Assembly (NCBI GenBank): GCA_012103395.1
Contig: WLWV01000004.1
Span: 1 to 38,621 of the forward strand
DNA length: 38,621 bases
Origin: Gammaproteobacteria bacterium
GTDB taxonomy: Bacteria > Pseudomonadota > Gammaproteobacteria > Arenicellales > Poriferihabitantaceae
Direction: 5' to 3'
Below the pieces are notes generated by a model. The model was given only the letters and a program-made list of their open reading frames with translations, had not been told where the DNA came from and searched no databases. A program made the position numbers and the translations under genes. Below are positions 16,646-25,488 of the stretch, one piece after another. Positions within the stretch are counted from its first letter, which is position 1. Each line of letters starts with the position of its first letter.

Positions 16646-17500
16646 ATGCGTTATCCGTTCACAAAGATGCAGTCCTTAGGCAACGATTTCGTCGTGCTTA
16701 ATGGGGTATCTAATACCATCGTAATGTCTAAGGCATTAGCTGAAAAACTTGCCGATAGACACTTTGGAATTGGTTGCGACCAAATTTTGCTTGCCCAGAA
16801 TGCGGATCATAACAAGTCTGGCTTCCGATATCGCATATTTAATCGTGATGGTAGTGAAGTTGGGCAGTGTGGCAATGGCGCAAGGTGTTTCGCTCGATTT
16901 TTAGTAGATGAAGGTTTGACCACTGATCGAGTCATCCCAGTATACACTTCCACCACTTCTATGATGTTATGTCTAAATGATGATGACACGGTGACGGTGG
17001 ATATGGGGAAACCCGTTTTTATGCCTTCGGATATCCCTTTTGATGCACCAAAAGCGTCTACTCGCTATTCGCTCCAAACAGATTTGGGAATTATCGAAAT
17101 AGCGTCATTAGCAGTGGGGAACCCTCATTCGGTGTGCGTGGTGGATAATGTTGAAAATGCGGATGTGGAGAACCTAGGCCCAATAATCGAATGCCACGAG
17201 CGTTTTCCTGAACGTGTCAATGTGGGATTTATGGAGGTGCTTTCGAGAAACCACATTCGGCTGCGGGTGCATGAGCGAGGTGCGGGAGAAACGCTGGGAT
17301 GTGGTAGTGGCGCATCTGCAGCAGTGGTCTCCGGTATCCTGATGGGTATGTTGGACTCAGAGGTGACAGTCTCTTTGCCTGGAGGTGACTCAAAAGTTAG
17401 ATGGAATGGTGTGGACTCAAAGAGTGGAGTGAGGCACTCTATTTATCTCACGGGCTCAGCCGAGACGGTGTTTAAAGGGACCATAGAGCTTTCTGGGTGA
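16646..17500 (+). CDS. dapF: Diaminopimelate epimerase
   Basis: A 284-residue enzyme converting LL- to meso-diaminopimelate for lysine and peptidoglycan synthesis. It opens with the family's FTKMQSLGNDFVVLN. The two catalytic cysteines are C75 in GQCGNGARC and C219 in GETLGCGSGA, both intact. Length is slightly above the usual 275. It heads the dapF–DUF484–xerC block typical of gammaproteobacteria. An 11-base direct repeat (ATTTCAACAGG at 16614 and 16630) precedes the start and provides the ACAGG ribosome site. Confidence 0.97.
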   Translation: MRYPFTKMQSLGNDFVVLNGVSNTIVMSKALAEKLADRHFGIGCDQILLAQNADHNKSGFRYRIFNRDGSEVGQCGNGARCFARFLVDEGLTTDRVIPVYTSTTSMMLCLNDDDTVTVDMGKPVFMPSDIPFDAPKASTRYSLQTDLGIIEIASLAVGNPHSVCVVDNVENADVENLGPIIECHERFPERVNVGFMEVLSRNHIRLRVHERGAGETLGCGSGASAAVVSGILMGMLDSEVTVSLPGGDSKVRWNGVDSKSGVRHSIYLTGSAETVFKGTIELSG

Positions 17501-17601
17501 TATCCTCTTCTCATGATGTCCTATCTTGGTAGGTTTTCCGTCGTTATGGGGTTTTGTGTCCTAAAACGAATTCAGACAATAAAATAGTAGCAATCGTTGA
17601 T

Positions 17602-18261
17602 ATGTCTAAAACACAGGAAATAGTAGATTACCTTAGAGAGAATCCCGACTTCTTTAATCGTCACCCTGAGTTGATGGGAGATATGGACTTCAGTGGTCAT
17701 CCTGAAACACCTTCTTTTCATCAGAGGCAGTTACAGGTGTTAAGAGATCGAGAGGTGGAACAAAAGGCCAAATTGGAAATTATCATGGATAGCGCGAAAG
17801 CTAACCTGCAGTTAGAACAAGAATTGCATGAACTATCGGCACAACTGCTTATAGACGTTCACGAAGCTGATCATCATGGGAATGATGAATCAAAAAAGAC
17901 ACTAGTTAAACTGATCGTTGAGATTTTTACTGTGGATGAAGTATCGGTAGTATTGGAAAAAAATGTAGAAGCACACGACCCAGGCCTTGACTATGGGATG
18001 CTTAGTCAGCGTGTCGTGCATCTCGGGAGTATCTGTGACGATCGATTGGCTTCTTCCTTGGTTTCTGCTCTTTTCGGTGATTCACAGAAAAAAATCAGAT
18101 CATGTGCTTTTGTTCCATTGGTCGTTAAGGAAAAACTAAAAGGTGTAATGATTATTGGATCAATAAACGAAAATCGATTCAAACCCGGTTTTGGCGTGAT
18201 GTTTTTGGATCGCCTTGGTCTAATCGCTAGTGCCTATTTACAACCGGCTCTCTTTGATTGA
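17602..18261 (+). CDS. DUF484 family protein (GAF-like)
   Basis: A DUF484 protein between dapF and xerC, its standard place in gammaproteobacteria. From ATG at 17602 it has 219 residues and opens SKTQEIVDYLRENPDFFNRHPELM, the usual start of the family; an in-frame TTG at 17554 would add 16 residues. A coiled stretch rich in charged residues (about 35–75, QLQVLRDREVEQKAKLE) leads into a GAF-like domain to the C-terminus. Its molecular function is unknown. Its stop overlaps the xerC start. Confidence 0.9.
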   Translation: MSKTQEIVDYLRENPDFFNRHPELMGDMDFSGHPETPSFHQRQLQVLRDREVEQKAKLEIIMDSAKANLQLEQELHELSAQLLIDVHEADHHGNDESKKTLVKLIVEIFTVDEVSVVLEKNVEAHDPGLDYGMLSQRVVHLGSICDDRLASSLVSALFGDSQKKIRSCAFVPLVVKEKLKGVMIIGSINENRFKPGFGVMFLDRLGLIASAYLQPALFD

Positions 18262-19190
18262 ACGAGCTGACAAAAGAATCGCCGTCCGAAACTAGTTTGC
18301 AAAAGTGGTTTGACGAATACATTCTAGGTTTGGAACGAGAGCGACGGGTCTCTCTTAATACCATCGAGGCTTATCAGCGGGACTTGTCCGAATTAGTACG
18401 TTTTCTTGATACCAATGGGGTTGATAACTGGGGGGAGGTTTCTCTTAAGAAGGCTCGATTATTTCCAGCAAAAATGCACCAGAAAGGATTGTCTGGAACG
18501 AGCATTCAGCGTGCGTTATCTTCTGCGCGGTCTCTTTATCGTTTTCTGATCGAACGCGGTGTGGTAAGCATAAATCCGTTTGATGGCGTTAGCGCACCAA
18601 AGTCGCCGAAAAAACTGCCAGTGACACTCAGTGTTGATGAGTTGAGTTCTTTGCTAGATCAGCACGACGGTTCTACTTTATCGATTCGTGATCATGCTGT
18701 GATGGAATTATTTTACTCATCTGGGCTAAGGCTGTCTGAATTAACCTCGCTAGATTTGGGGAATATCGATTATCAACAAGCCCAAGTTCATGTTACAGGT
18801 AAAGGGAATAAACAACGATTAGTGCCCGTGGGGAAAAAGGCATTGGAGGTGCTTGGAAAGTGGCTGAAGAAACGAGGGGAGCTAGCGAAAAATGGTGAGC
18901 CAGCTTTGTTTGTGAATCAATCTGGCAAACGTATTAGCGTGAGGGGAATTCAACTAAGGGTGGATGCTTGGGGTAAAAGGCAAGGCTTTGAAAGGCGATT
19001 ACACCCTCATATGCTGCGTCACTCGTTTGCCAGCCATCTACTTGAATCGAGCGGTGATTTGAGGGCTGTCCAGGAGTTGCTAGGACACTCGGACATATCG
19101 ACCACTCAAATTTATACCCACTTGGATTTTCAGCATCTCGCCAAAGTTTATGATAGTGCGCATCCTCGGGCCAAAAAAATAAAGAAATGA
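18258..19190 (+). CDS. xerC: Tyrosine recombinase XerC
   Basis: A 310-residue site-specific recombinase that, with XerD, resolves chromosome dimers at dif. The N-terminal SAM-like DNA-binding domain spans about residues 12–105. The catalytic set is complete: R158 in SGLRLSEL, a Lys in HVTGKGNKQR, H251-M-L-R254, H277 in LLGHSDIS and nucleophile Y286 in TQIYTH. Translation starts at a TTG overlapping the DUF484 stop, indicating coupling. No dif-like sequence was recognised nearby. Confidence 0.95.
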   Translation: MNELTKESPSETSLQKWFDEYILGLERERRVSLNTIEAYQRDLSELVRFLDTNGVDNWGEVSLKKARLFPAKMHQKGLSGTSIQRALSSARSLYRFLIERGVVSINPFDGVSAPKSPKKLPVTLSVDELSSLLDQHDGSTLSIRDHAVMELFYSSGLRLSELTSLDLGNIDYQQAQVHVTGKGNKQRLVPVGKKALEVLGKWLKKRGELAKNGEPALFVNQSGKRISVRGIQLRVDAWGKRQGFERRLHPHMLRHSFASHLLESSGDLRAVQELLGHSDISTTQIYTHLDFQHLAKVYDSAHPRAKKIKK

Positions 19191-19350
19191 TTAATACTTT
19201 TCAAAAAAAGGTCTGAAGTGAGCGGAGCACCGAATTAGCCAACATCGATGTCCAAATCCCCAAATTTGACCTCGCGCTAAACATCAAATCGACGCTATTT
19301 GTTAGTGTACTTAGCATAAGTAATACTTTGCCTGGATGTAATGCTTTTTA

Positions 19351-19379
19351 TTGATATCTCATTAGTTCAGAGATATAGT
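19351..19379 (+). promoter_or_regulatory. Sigma-70-type promoter of the pyrophosphatase gene
   Basis: TTGATA at 19351–19356 and TATAGT at 19374–19379 are separated by 17 bases, 49 bases before the start codon. An inverted repeat ATATCT / AGATAT lies within the same stretch and could be an operator over the promoter. Confidence 0.6.
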
Positions 19380-19428
19380 CCCGCGATTATTTTTTTTAAC
19401 CGGTGTTTCGTTTTATTGGAGTAAGTTT

Positions 19429-21435
19429 ATGAACCCTGTGATTCCTATTGTATTGGGCTTGTTTGGGCTTTTTGTTGCCTGGTTGATATACCGAATGATT
19501 CTAAAGTTTTCTGCTGGGGAAGGAAAAGTTGCAGAGATCGGTAACCAAATCCACCGTGGTGCGATGGTGTTTATGCAACGTGAGTATACCTACCTAGCTG
19601 TTTTTGTTGCCGTAGTGGCGGTATTGATTCTGATTTCTGATCTTGGCGTCAACACCATGTATTCGTTCCTTTTGGGTGCGGTGTGTTCGGCCACTGCGGG
19701 ATATATTGGTATGTACGCCGCGACTAATGCGAATGTGCGAACTACTACCGCCGCTCGGGATAGTGGTGCTTCTGGTGCCCTAACCGTGGCATTTTTCGGT
19801 GGTTCTATAATGGGAATGAGTGTGGCCGCAATGGGTTTGTTGGGGCTGGGTGTGCTTTATTACTTTTTCGGTACTGACCCGCATACTGCTCATGTAATAC
19901 ACGGTTTTGGAATGGGCGCATCTTCAGTTGCATTATTCTCGCGAGTTGGTGGTGGTATTTTCACTAAGAGTGCGGATGTAGGGGCTGATCTTGTGGGTAA
20001 AGTCGAAGCGGGAATTCCTGAAGATGATCCTAGAAACCCAGGCGTTATTGCCGACAATGTTGGTGACAACGTGGGTGACGTTGCAGGAATGGGGTCGGAT
20101 ATCTTTGAATCGTATTGTGGCTCAATGATCGCGTCTATCGCTATCGCCGCGACATTGCCAGCTGCTACGCTTGCACTGCTGGGCAGTCAGAATTCGCTGA
20201 TGGCATTACCTCTGGCTCTGGCGTCTGTTGGCCTCTTGTCCTCGATCTTGGGCATTGTGCTTGTTAAAATCAATGCTTCTAGGTCGCCTGAATTGGCATT
20301 GCGTATAGGCACCATCGGCTCAGCAGTGATTTTCGCCGTGGCTGCTTTTTTCCTCGTTCAATATATGCAAGTGAGTGTAAACATCTGGTGGACAGTCGTT
20401 CTCGGCGCCGCGGGTGGCATCGGTATTGGTTTGATTACCGAATATTACACCGGTGGTAAGCCAGTGCGTGATATCGCTAAAAGTGGCGAAACTGGCCCCG
20501 CAACGGTGTTGATCTCAGGTTTAGCTGTGGGCATGGAGTCGGTAGTTGTTCCCTTGTTAATCATCAGTGCCATCATTTTGGGGTCGAGCGAATTGTCGGG
20601 TCTGTACGGAGTCGGTATTGCTGCTGTGGGCATGCTAGCTACTGTTGGTATCACCATGGCCATCGACGCATATGGCCCAGTGGCTGATAATGCGGGTGGG
20701 ATTGCGGAGATGGCTGGTCTGGGTGACGAGGTACGAGAGATTACTGATTCACTGGACGAGCTTGGCAACACCACTGCTGCTATTGGTAAAGGGTTTGCTA
20801 TTGGTGCGGCTGCGTTGGCAGCTTTGGCAATTATTTCAGCATATATTGAAACCATATCCCATCTGAACCCAGAATTCGTTCTAAAAATCAGTGATCCTAA
20901 AGTCTTAGCGGGTATGTTTATCGGCGGTATTTTTCCCTTGCTCGTTTCCAGTATCACAATGAAAGCAGTGGGCAGTGCTGCCTTTGACATGATCCATGAA
21001 ATTCGTCGTCAATTTCGTGAAATTCCGGGTTTAATGGAAGGAACGACTCCGCCTGACTCCGATCGTTGTGTGGATATCGCAACTCGTGCCGCACTGAAGC
21101 GGATGATCTTACCTGGTGTGCTAGCAGTAGCCGCTCCTGCTGTGGTTGGATTTGTTTTAGGCGCGACGACTCTTGGTGGTATGCTGGCGGGCTCTCTCTT
21201 GGGCTGCGTATTGATGGCGCTCACAATGGCGAATGCCGGTGGCGCTTGGGATAATGCTAAGAAGTATGTAGAGAAAGGAAATCTGGGTGGTAAAGGCTCG
21301 GATGTTCACTCTGCTACAGTAGTCGGTGATACTGTGGGTGATCCGTTCAAGGATACCTCTGGCCCTTCTATGAATATCCTTATCAACGTAATGGCAATTG
21401 TTAGCCTTGTTATTGCTCCTTTGTTAAGCGTTTAG
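19429..21435 (+). CDS. hppA: Ion-translocating membrane pyrophosphatase, K+-dependent type
   Basis: A 668-residue integral membrane enzyme with about 16 helices that couples PPi hydrolysis to ion pumping across the inner membrane. The signature [11 protein letters not shown] and the acidic [23 protein letters not shown] block are intact, as is the late [14 protein letters not shown]. At the cation-dependence site the sequence is [10 protein letters not shown] with A450 and G453; K+-independent enzymes have Lys and Thr there, so a K+-dependent enzyme is predicted. The gating Glu is in DIFESY (E227), the arrangement found in Na+-pumping relatives, but H+ pumping cannot be excluded. GGAG precedes the ATG. 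It is convergent with the PPi-type phosphofructokinase gene, implying a PPi-linked glycolytic economy. Confidence 0.95.
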   Translation: MNPVIPIVLGLFGLFVAWLIYRMILKFSAGEGKVAEIGNQIHRGAMVFMQREYTYLAVFVAVVAVLILISDLGVNTMYSFLLGAVCSATAGYIGMYAATNANVRTTTAARDSGASGALTVAFFGGSIMGMSVAAMGLLGLGVLYYFFGTDPHTAHVIHGFGMGASSVALFSRVGGGIFTKSADVGADLVGKVEAGIPEDDPRNPGVIADNVGDNVGDVAGMGSDIFESYCGSMIASIAIAATLPAATLALLGSQNSLMALPLALASVGLLSSILGIVLVKINASRSPELALRIGTIGSAVIFAVAAFFLVQYMQVSVNIWWTVVLGAAGGIGIGLITEYYTGGKPVRDIAKSGETGPATVLISGLAVGMESVVVPLLIISAIILGSSELSGLYGVGIAAVGMLATVGITMAIDAYGPVADNAGGIAEMAGLGDEVREITDSLDELGNTTAAIGKGFAIGAAALAALAIISAYIETISHLNPEFVLKISDPKVLAGMFIGGIFPLLVSSITMKAVGSAAFDMIHEIRRQFREIPGLMEGTTPPDSDRCVDIATRAALKRMILPGVLAVAAPAVVGFVLGATTLGGMLAGSLLGCVLMALTMANAGGAWDNAKKYVEKGNLGGKGSDVHSATVVGDTVGDPFKDTSGPSMNILINVMAIVSLVIAPLLSV

Positions 21436-21468
21436 CTCTTACCTGTTTGACGTTTCATATAGGATATT

Positions 21469-21507
21469 TTGTTGTGCCGCGGTACTTGGCGGCACAACAA
21501 CCTTTTT
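21469..21507 (+). terminator. Rho-independent terminator after hppA
   Basis: TTGTTGTGCCGC at 21469–21480 pairs perfectly with GCGGCACAACAA at 21489–21500 around an 8-base loop, followed by CCTTTTTC. It is 34 bases after the hppA stop. Confidence 0.9.
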
Positions 21508-21658
21508 CGTTCCTCAGTCGATCGCACTCCCTTTGTTCTTTTGCTAACCGCGCTCTTGTTGTCTAGGGTATTGTTTCAGCTAAATGATTCTCGAGGATTG
21601 TTAAAATAGCGCTGAGCGTGTGTCTGAGTGGTGAATGACTATCGAAGATTAGTCGTCT

Positions 21659-22922
21659 TTATAGTTCAAACTCGGTGTTCACCTTCTTTTTGACAGGCGT
21701 GTTTTTAAGTCTGACATAATCAGGTAAACCATTCTTGTAAGGAGGATAGTCTTCTCCTTTCATAAGTGGTGTCAAATATTCCCGACATTTTGGCGTGATA
21801 CCAAAGCCATCTTGACTGATGAAGTTTCGGGGCATCATCTTTTCCACGTTCGCGACTCGGTTCAGTTTAGCTGTGCCAATTTTCCATCGATAGGGTGAGT
21901 TGCTAGTCCGAACAATCGTGGGCATGATGGCATTTTCGCCTTTTAACGCGAGTAAAACCGCTGCTTTACCCACTGCATATGCTTGTTCTAGGTCGGTCTT
22001 CGACGCAACATGCCGAGCTGAGCGTTGTAGATAATCCGCCACTGCCCAGTGATACTTATAGTCCAAGTCTTGCTTGACCATGCTTGCAACCACGGGTGCG
22101 ACACCGCCTAGTTGGGCGTGACCAAATGCGTCGACAAGACCTTGATCAGAGAGGATTTTTCCATTTTTCCCTTTGGCTCCTTCAGAAACAACGATAGAAG
22201 CATAGCCAAACTCAGTGACCTTACGCTTCACTTCCGCTATGAATTTTTTACGGTTAAACGGAACTTCCGGAAAAAGTACGATGATCGGTATTTCAGTAGT
22301 GGCATCTGAAGCCATAGCCCCCGCAGCAGCTATCCATCCAGCATGACGGCCCATTACCTCAAGAATAAATACTTTGGTTGATGTTTTTGCCATTGAAGCA
22401 ACATCGAAGCTGGCTTCTCTTGTCGATGTCGCGATGTACTTAGCCACCGAGCCGAAACCTGGGCTGTTGTCAGTGATGGGTAGATCATTATCCACCGTTT
22501 TGGGGATGTGTATCGCTTGAATGGGGTATTTCATTTTTTTTGAGAGCTGAGATACTTTGAGGCAAGTGTGCCGAGTCCCCCCCCCCATTGTAAAAAAAAT
22601 AACCAATATCATGGGCAGCGAAAACCTCGATTAGCCGTTCGTACTGACGTCGACTTTCTTCGATACTTTTGAGTTTGTAGCGACACGAGCCAAATGCACC
22701 GGCTGGAGTATGCCGAAGCCTTCTTATCGCGGCGGCGGTCTCTTTTGATGTGTCGATCAGATCTTCGGTCAAAGCGCCGATAATTCCATTCCTAACCGCA
22801 TATACTTTTCCGATTTTATCGGGTTTTCCCCGGGCGGTTTCAATGACACCGGCGGCAGAAGCATTAATGACTGCTGTTACCCCGCCGGATTGTGCGTAGA
22901 AAGCATTTTTTCTTTTGTTCAT
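21659..22922 (-). pseudogene. pfp: PPi-dependent 6-phosphofructokinase, reading frame broken
   Basis: Two overlapping frames together encode a whole PPi-type phosphofructokinase (about 420 residues). The first runs from ATG at 22922 through NAFYAQSGGVTAVINASA to YNGGGDSA; the second continues with TCLKVSQLSKKM to the stop at 21659. GGGDS places Asp where ATP enzymes have Gly, and PKTVDNDL has the Lys typical of PPi use. At 22566–22571 the frame slips: restoring two bases (for an Asp codon) rebuilds GGGDSADTCLKVS. A run of ten C lies directly beside the site (22577–22586), so a sequencing error is possible. If real, the first frame stops early, at 22488. The rest is well conserved with no other lesion. 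It may be cotranscribed with the upstream hypothetical gene. Confidence 0.85.
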
Positions 22923-23035
22923 TAACTTTAACTTTGTTGAATCCAGTTTTATTGTGTAATTTTGATTGGATAGAAATCGTTGATCAGGATTGATGTAACA
23001 TGTCTGGCGATCGCATAGAGAATCGGCTCAGTTGC

Positions 23036-23365
23036 TCAGGCATTTTCATGATCAGACTGGGCTTGCAGTATCGCCTTTAGACATTCTTCGAGATCACAAT
23101 ACGTCTCAGTACCGGTGTCGTGTTGATCTAGAGGAGTGGTGAAGAACTGAGTCCGGTATTCAGAAGAGTTGCTTTTGAGTACTAGGAAATTCACGCAATT
23201 CTCTTGCCAGAATATGGTTGGGCAAGAAGTGGGGCTAGTTGAGGCTGGGCTTAGATGAGTCTGGTTGTGAGACGAAAGTATCTCAACGTCTTTGCCGTAA
23301 TGCTGGGTGAGAAATTCCCGTATCTGATGAAGCTCCTTGTCGGTGAAACCTGGTGCAGATAACAT
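23036..23365 (-). CDS. Hypothetical protein upstream of the PPi-phosphofructokinase
   Basis: A 109-residue soluble protein that I do not recognise by name. The C-terminal half looks like a conserved small domain: FWQENCVNFLVLKSNSSEYRTQFF, then GTETYCDLEECLKAILQAQSDHE. The N-terminus (residues 6–30) is predicted helical. Codon use and a plausible start with ATG at 23365 support a real gene. It lies 113 bases upstream of the phosphofructokinase gene on the same strand, which suggests a shared transcript. Confidence 0.55.
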   Translation of the reverse strand: MLSAPGFTDKELHQIREFLTQHYGKDVEILSSHNQTHLSPASTSPTSCPTIFWQENCVNFLVLKSNSSEYRTQFFTTPLDQHDTGTETYCDLEECLKAILQAQSDHENA

Positions 23366-23682
23366 AAATTAGAGCAACATATTGTAGGCTATTTATAATC
23401 ACTCGTATTTTACACGGGTTCGAGGGATTCGACTATATCCAGTCGAATTAATTTGCGGCCATAGTGAGTTTAGGGTGACGTCGGTGTTTAATGAGGATGA
23501 AAAGGGGGAGAGTAGGGAAGGGCTTGAAGCGTCAAGGGTAGGTGTTAGCAAGAAAAGGTACGTCCATTTACCTTGCCTTCGGCGCTTATATTTACAACTG
23601 CACCTTGTAAGATAGCACCCCGTAAATCTACCTTTTTTGCACGAAAGGCAGTCTAAACTCATTGCTTATCAACGTCAAGCTA
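23366..23682. other. Intergenic stretch with a strong hairpin and a pentapeptide-like scrap
   Basis: These 317 bases lie between divergent genes. ATTCGAC at 23427–23433 and GTCGAAT at 23442–23448 form a perfect 7-bp hairpin. On the minus strand, 23545–23652 is a stop-to-stop frame of 35 codons with VDLRGAILQGAVV, like one or two pentapeptide repeats, but without a start codon. A Cys-rich minus-strand ORF over the same bases looks accidental. No clear promoter was identified. Confidence 0.35.
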
Positions 23683-24531
23683 ATGACTGACAAGCGATGG
23701 TTCTATTTGCTTATGGATGGATTGAATAAGTCACGTTATACTTTTGCCTTCTGTTTGATATTGGTGTTAGGCAGGAATTTGGATCTAATTTTGGGCAAGA
23801 AATTTAAAATAGAAAACGAACAGGATGGCCAAGCGGAGGGTGCTGTTAAACAATACATGGACTTGATTGTTGGTAAGCGAAGCTATGCACGTTTAATGGC
23901 ATTTGAAATGATTATGCTATTTTGCTCCTGGGTTCCTGGCGCATTAGGACTGGCGCTTCGAAAGGTGTTTTATCCTAAATTGCTAGGAAGCTGCGGTAAA
24001 GGCGTGGTATTCGGGCCTAACGTGACGCTACGGTATCCCCACAAGATTTTCATTGGGAATAATGTCATGATTGATGAAAATGTGATGCTAGATGCCAAGG
24101 GAAAGAGAGGTGAGGGCATTACTCTTGGGGATGATGTTTTTATTGGCCGTAACTCCATCATCAGTAATAAAGACGGGACGATAAAAATTGATGATCGCTC
24201 AAACTTAGGCTTCAATTGTATTGTCTCGGCGACGAGTTCTGTAAATATTGGTCAGGACTGTATTTTTGCGGCCTATACCTATGTTATCGGGGGTGGAAGC
24301 TATCACATGGATGGAGTGTCCGGTCCGATGGCAAAAAACTATGATTATGAAGGAAAAGGTGGGGTAGTGATTGGGGATGATGTATGGCTTGGAGCCAGAG
24401 TTATGATAATGGATGGAGTGACTGTTGAGGATGGTGCAGTGGTGGCAGCAGGGGCGGTTGTTACCAAAGATTGCCCTGAGAGAAGTATTTCCATGGGCGT
24501 CCCCGCCAAAGTCGCTAGGCATCGTAAATGA
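23683..24531 (+). CDS. Left-handed beta-helix acyltransferase (hexapeptide-repeat O-acetyltransferase)
   Basis: A protein of about 282 residues. The first 80 residues contain a hydrophobic helix (YTFAFCLILVLG) and an unassigned segment with a second hydrophobic stretch (MIMLFCSWVPGALGLAL). From about residue 115 hexapeptide repeats follow (IFIGNNVMIDENVMLDA, ITLGDDVFIGRNSII, VVIGDDVWLGARVMIMDGV, VVAAGAVVTKD), forming a LbH trimer with acyl-CoA between subunits. YHMDG supplies the likely catalytic His. The end MGVPAKVARH is typical of maltose/galactoside acetyltransferase relatives. The N-terminal extension suggests membrane association and an envelope sugar as acceptor. Starts at 23662, 23683 or 23713 are possible; none has a strong ribosome site. 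Confidence 0.82.
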   Translation: MTDKRWFYLLMDGLNKSRYTFAFCLILVLGRNLDLILGKKFKIENEQDGQAEGAVKQYMDLIVGKRSYARLMAFEMIMLFCSWVPGALGLALRKVFYPKLLGSCGKGVVFGPNVTLRYPHKIFIGNNVMIDENVMLDAKGKRGEGITLGDDVFIGRNSIISNKDGTIKIDDRSNLGFNCIVSATSSVNIGQDCIFAAYTYVIGGGSYHMDGVSGPMAKNYDYEGKGGVVIGDDVWLGARVMIMDGVTVEDGAVVAAGAVVTKDCPERSISMGVPAKVARHRK

Positions 24532-24637
24532 TGAAATCAGCGGCGTAATTGCAGAGGCATACTCCAGTAATCGCCGACTCTAAAAATCGATATTCTCCAT
24601 TTGTGGGCATCATTGTAAGCGAAAGTGTCTATTTGGC

Positions 24638-24666
24638 TTGAAATTTCCAGTTAAACAAGTTAGATT
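24638..24666 (+). promoter_or_regulatory. Sigma-70 promoter of the rpmH operon
   Basis: TTGAAA at 24638–24643 and TAGATT at 24661–24666 with a 17-base spacer, 32 bases before the rpmH start codon. The position and near-consensus boxes make this the likely main promoter for rpmH–rnpA–yidD–yidC. Confidence 0.6.
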
Positions 24667-24698
24667 CCGCTGCCCTTTGACGGTCTTGGATATAAACC

Positions 24699-24833
24699 AT
24701 GAAACGTACTTTTCAACCCAGTGAAATTAAGCGCAAAAGAACCCACGGCTTTCGTGAGCGTATGCGTACCCGTGGTGGACGTGCAGTTATAAATGCTCGT
24801 CGAGCCAAAGGACGTGCTCGCTTGAGTGCTTAA
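24699..24833 (+). CDS. rpmH: 50S ribosomal protein L34
   Basis: A 44-residue highly basic protein beginning [19 protein letters not shown] and ending [12 protein letters not shown], a textbook L34. It is the first gene of the rpmH–rnpA–yidD–yidC–mnmE series. In most gammaproteobacteria dnaA is found divergently upstream; here an acetyltransferase gene occupies that place. Confidence 0.98.
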   Translation: MKRTFQPSEIKRKRTHGFRERMRTRGGRAVINARRAKGRARLSA

Positions 24834-24862
24834 TACGATGCGGCGTTTTTGCTGATATTTCC

Positions 24863-25240
24863 ATGCCGCAAATAGCGGCGGGATTTGGTCGCTGTTTAAG
24901 GTTACTGGACGGTAGCCAGTTCAGTAATGTATTTAAACATCGAAAACCCTTCCATGGGAAGTTTTTCAGCGTCTATACGATTCCCAATAATTTGGAGCAT
25001 CCGCGAATTGGATTGGCGGTTTCTAAACGAGTCAGTAAAAAGGCGGTGGAGCGAAATCGGATTAAACGACAATCCAGAGAGACATTTCGATGTTTACAAT
25101 CGGAGCTTGCTAGAATGGACTTTGTTGTTGTAGCTAAAGTTGGTTGTGCTGGCCAGGAAAACCGCGTGTTATGCCATGAATTACGCAAATTATGGCAGAG
25201 AGCAAATAGTAAATGCAAAGACCACTCATTGCGTTTATAA
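24863..25240 (+). CDS. rnpA: Ribonuclease P protein component
   Basis: A 125-residue basic protein that assists the RNase P RNA in removing tRNA leaders. The signature is GLAVSKRVSKKAVERNRIKRQSRE at about residues 50–74, containing the RNR motif. FSVYTIPNNLEHPRIG is the preceding strand. Its 3' end overlaps the start of yidD by 28 bases, as is common in this operon. Confidence 0.96.
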   Translation: MPQIAAGFGRCLRLLDGSQFSNVFKHRKPFHGKFFSVYTIPNNLEHPRIGLAVSKRVSKKAVERNRIKRQSRETFRCLQSELARMDFVVVAKVGCAGQENRVLCHELRKLWQRANSKCKDHSLRL

Positions 25241-25449
25241 AGCTGTACAAGCTTTGCGTCAGTCCCTTTATCGGCAACAATTGTCGTTTCCAGCCGGTTT
25301 GTTCAAGCTATGCAATTGAATCAATTGAAGTCCACGGTGTTGTTCGTGGGGTTTGGTTATCTATCAGACGAATAGGACGGTGTCATCCTTGGAATGAAGG
25401 CGGTTATGATCCTGTTCCTTCGAAGTTGTTGGAGCAGAAGGAAAACTGA
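25213..25449 (+). CDS. yidD: Membrane protein insertion efficiency factor YidD
   Basis: A 78-residue protein with the family pattern LCVSPFIGNNCRFQPVCSSYA and GRCHPWNEGGYDPVP, including the conserved cysteines. It is thought to help YidC insert membrane proteins. It sits in its usual place between rnpA and yidC. Confidence 0.96.
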   Translation: MQRPLIAFIKLYKLCVSPFIGNNCRFQPVCSSYAIESIEVHGVVRGVWLSIRRIGRCHPWNEGGYDPVPSKLLEQKEN

Positions 25450-25488
25450 CCAATAAAAACGATTACTCATTAGTAGACAAAAAAGTAG

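Noticed and set aside
20445-20990. A 181-residue minus-strand ORF inside hppA
   Set aside because: It is antisense to a strongly conserved membrane protein and mirrors its composition (Ala/Pro/Ser-rich).
23401-23450. Possible tRNA because of a GGTTCGAG-like stretch
   Set aside because: The neighbouring sequence does not form a cloverleaf. Only a single hairpin is present.
23399-23662. Cys-rich 87-residue minus-strand ORF and an overlapping 35-codon pentapeptide-like frame (23545–23652)
   Set aside because: The ORF has no ribosome site and no recognisable fold. The pentapeptide-like frame has no start codon and only about two repeat units, so chance is likely.
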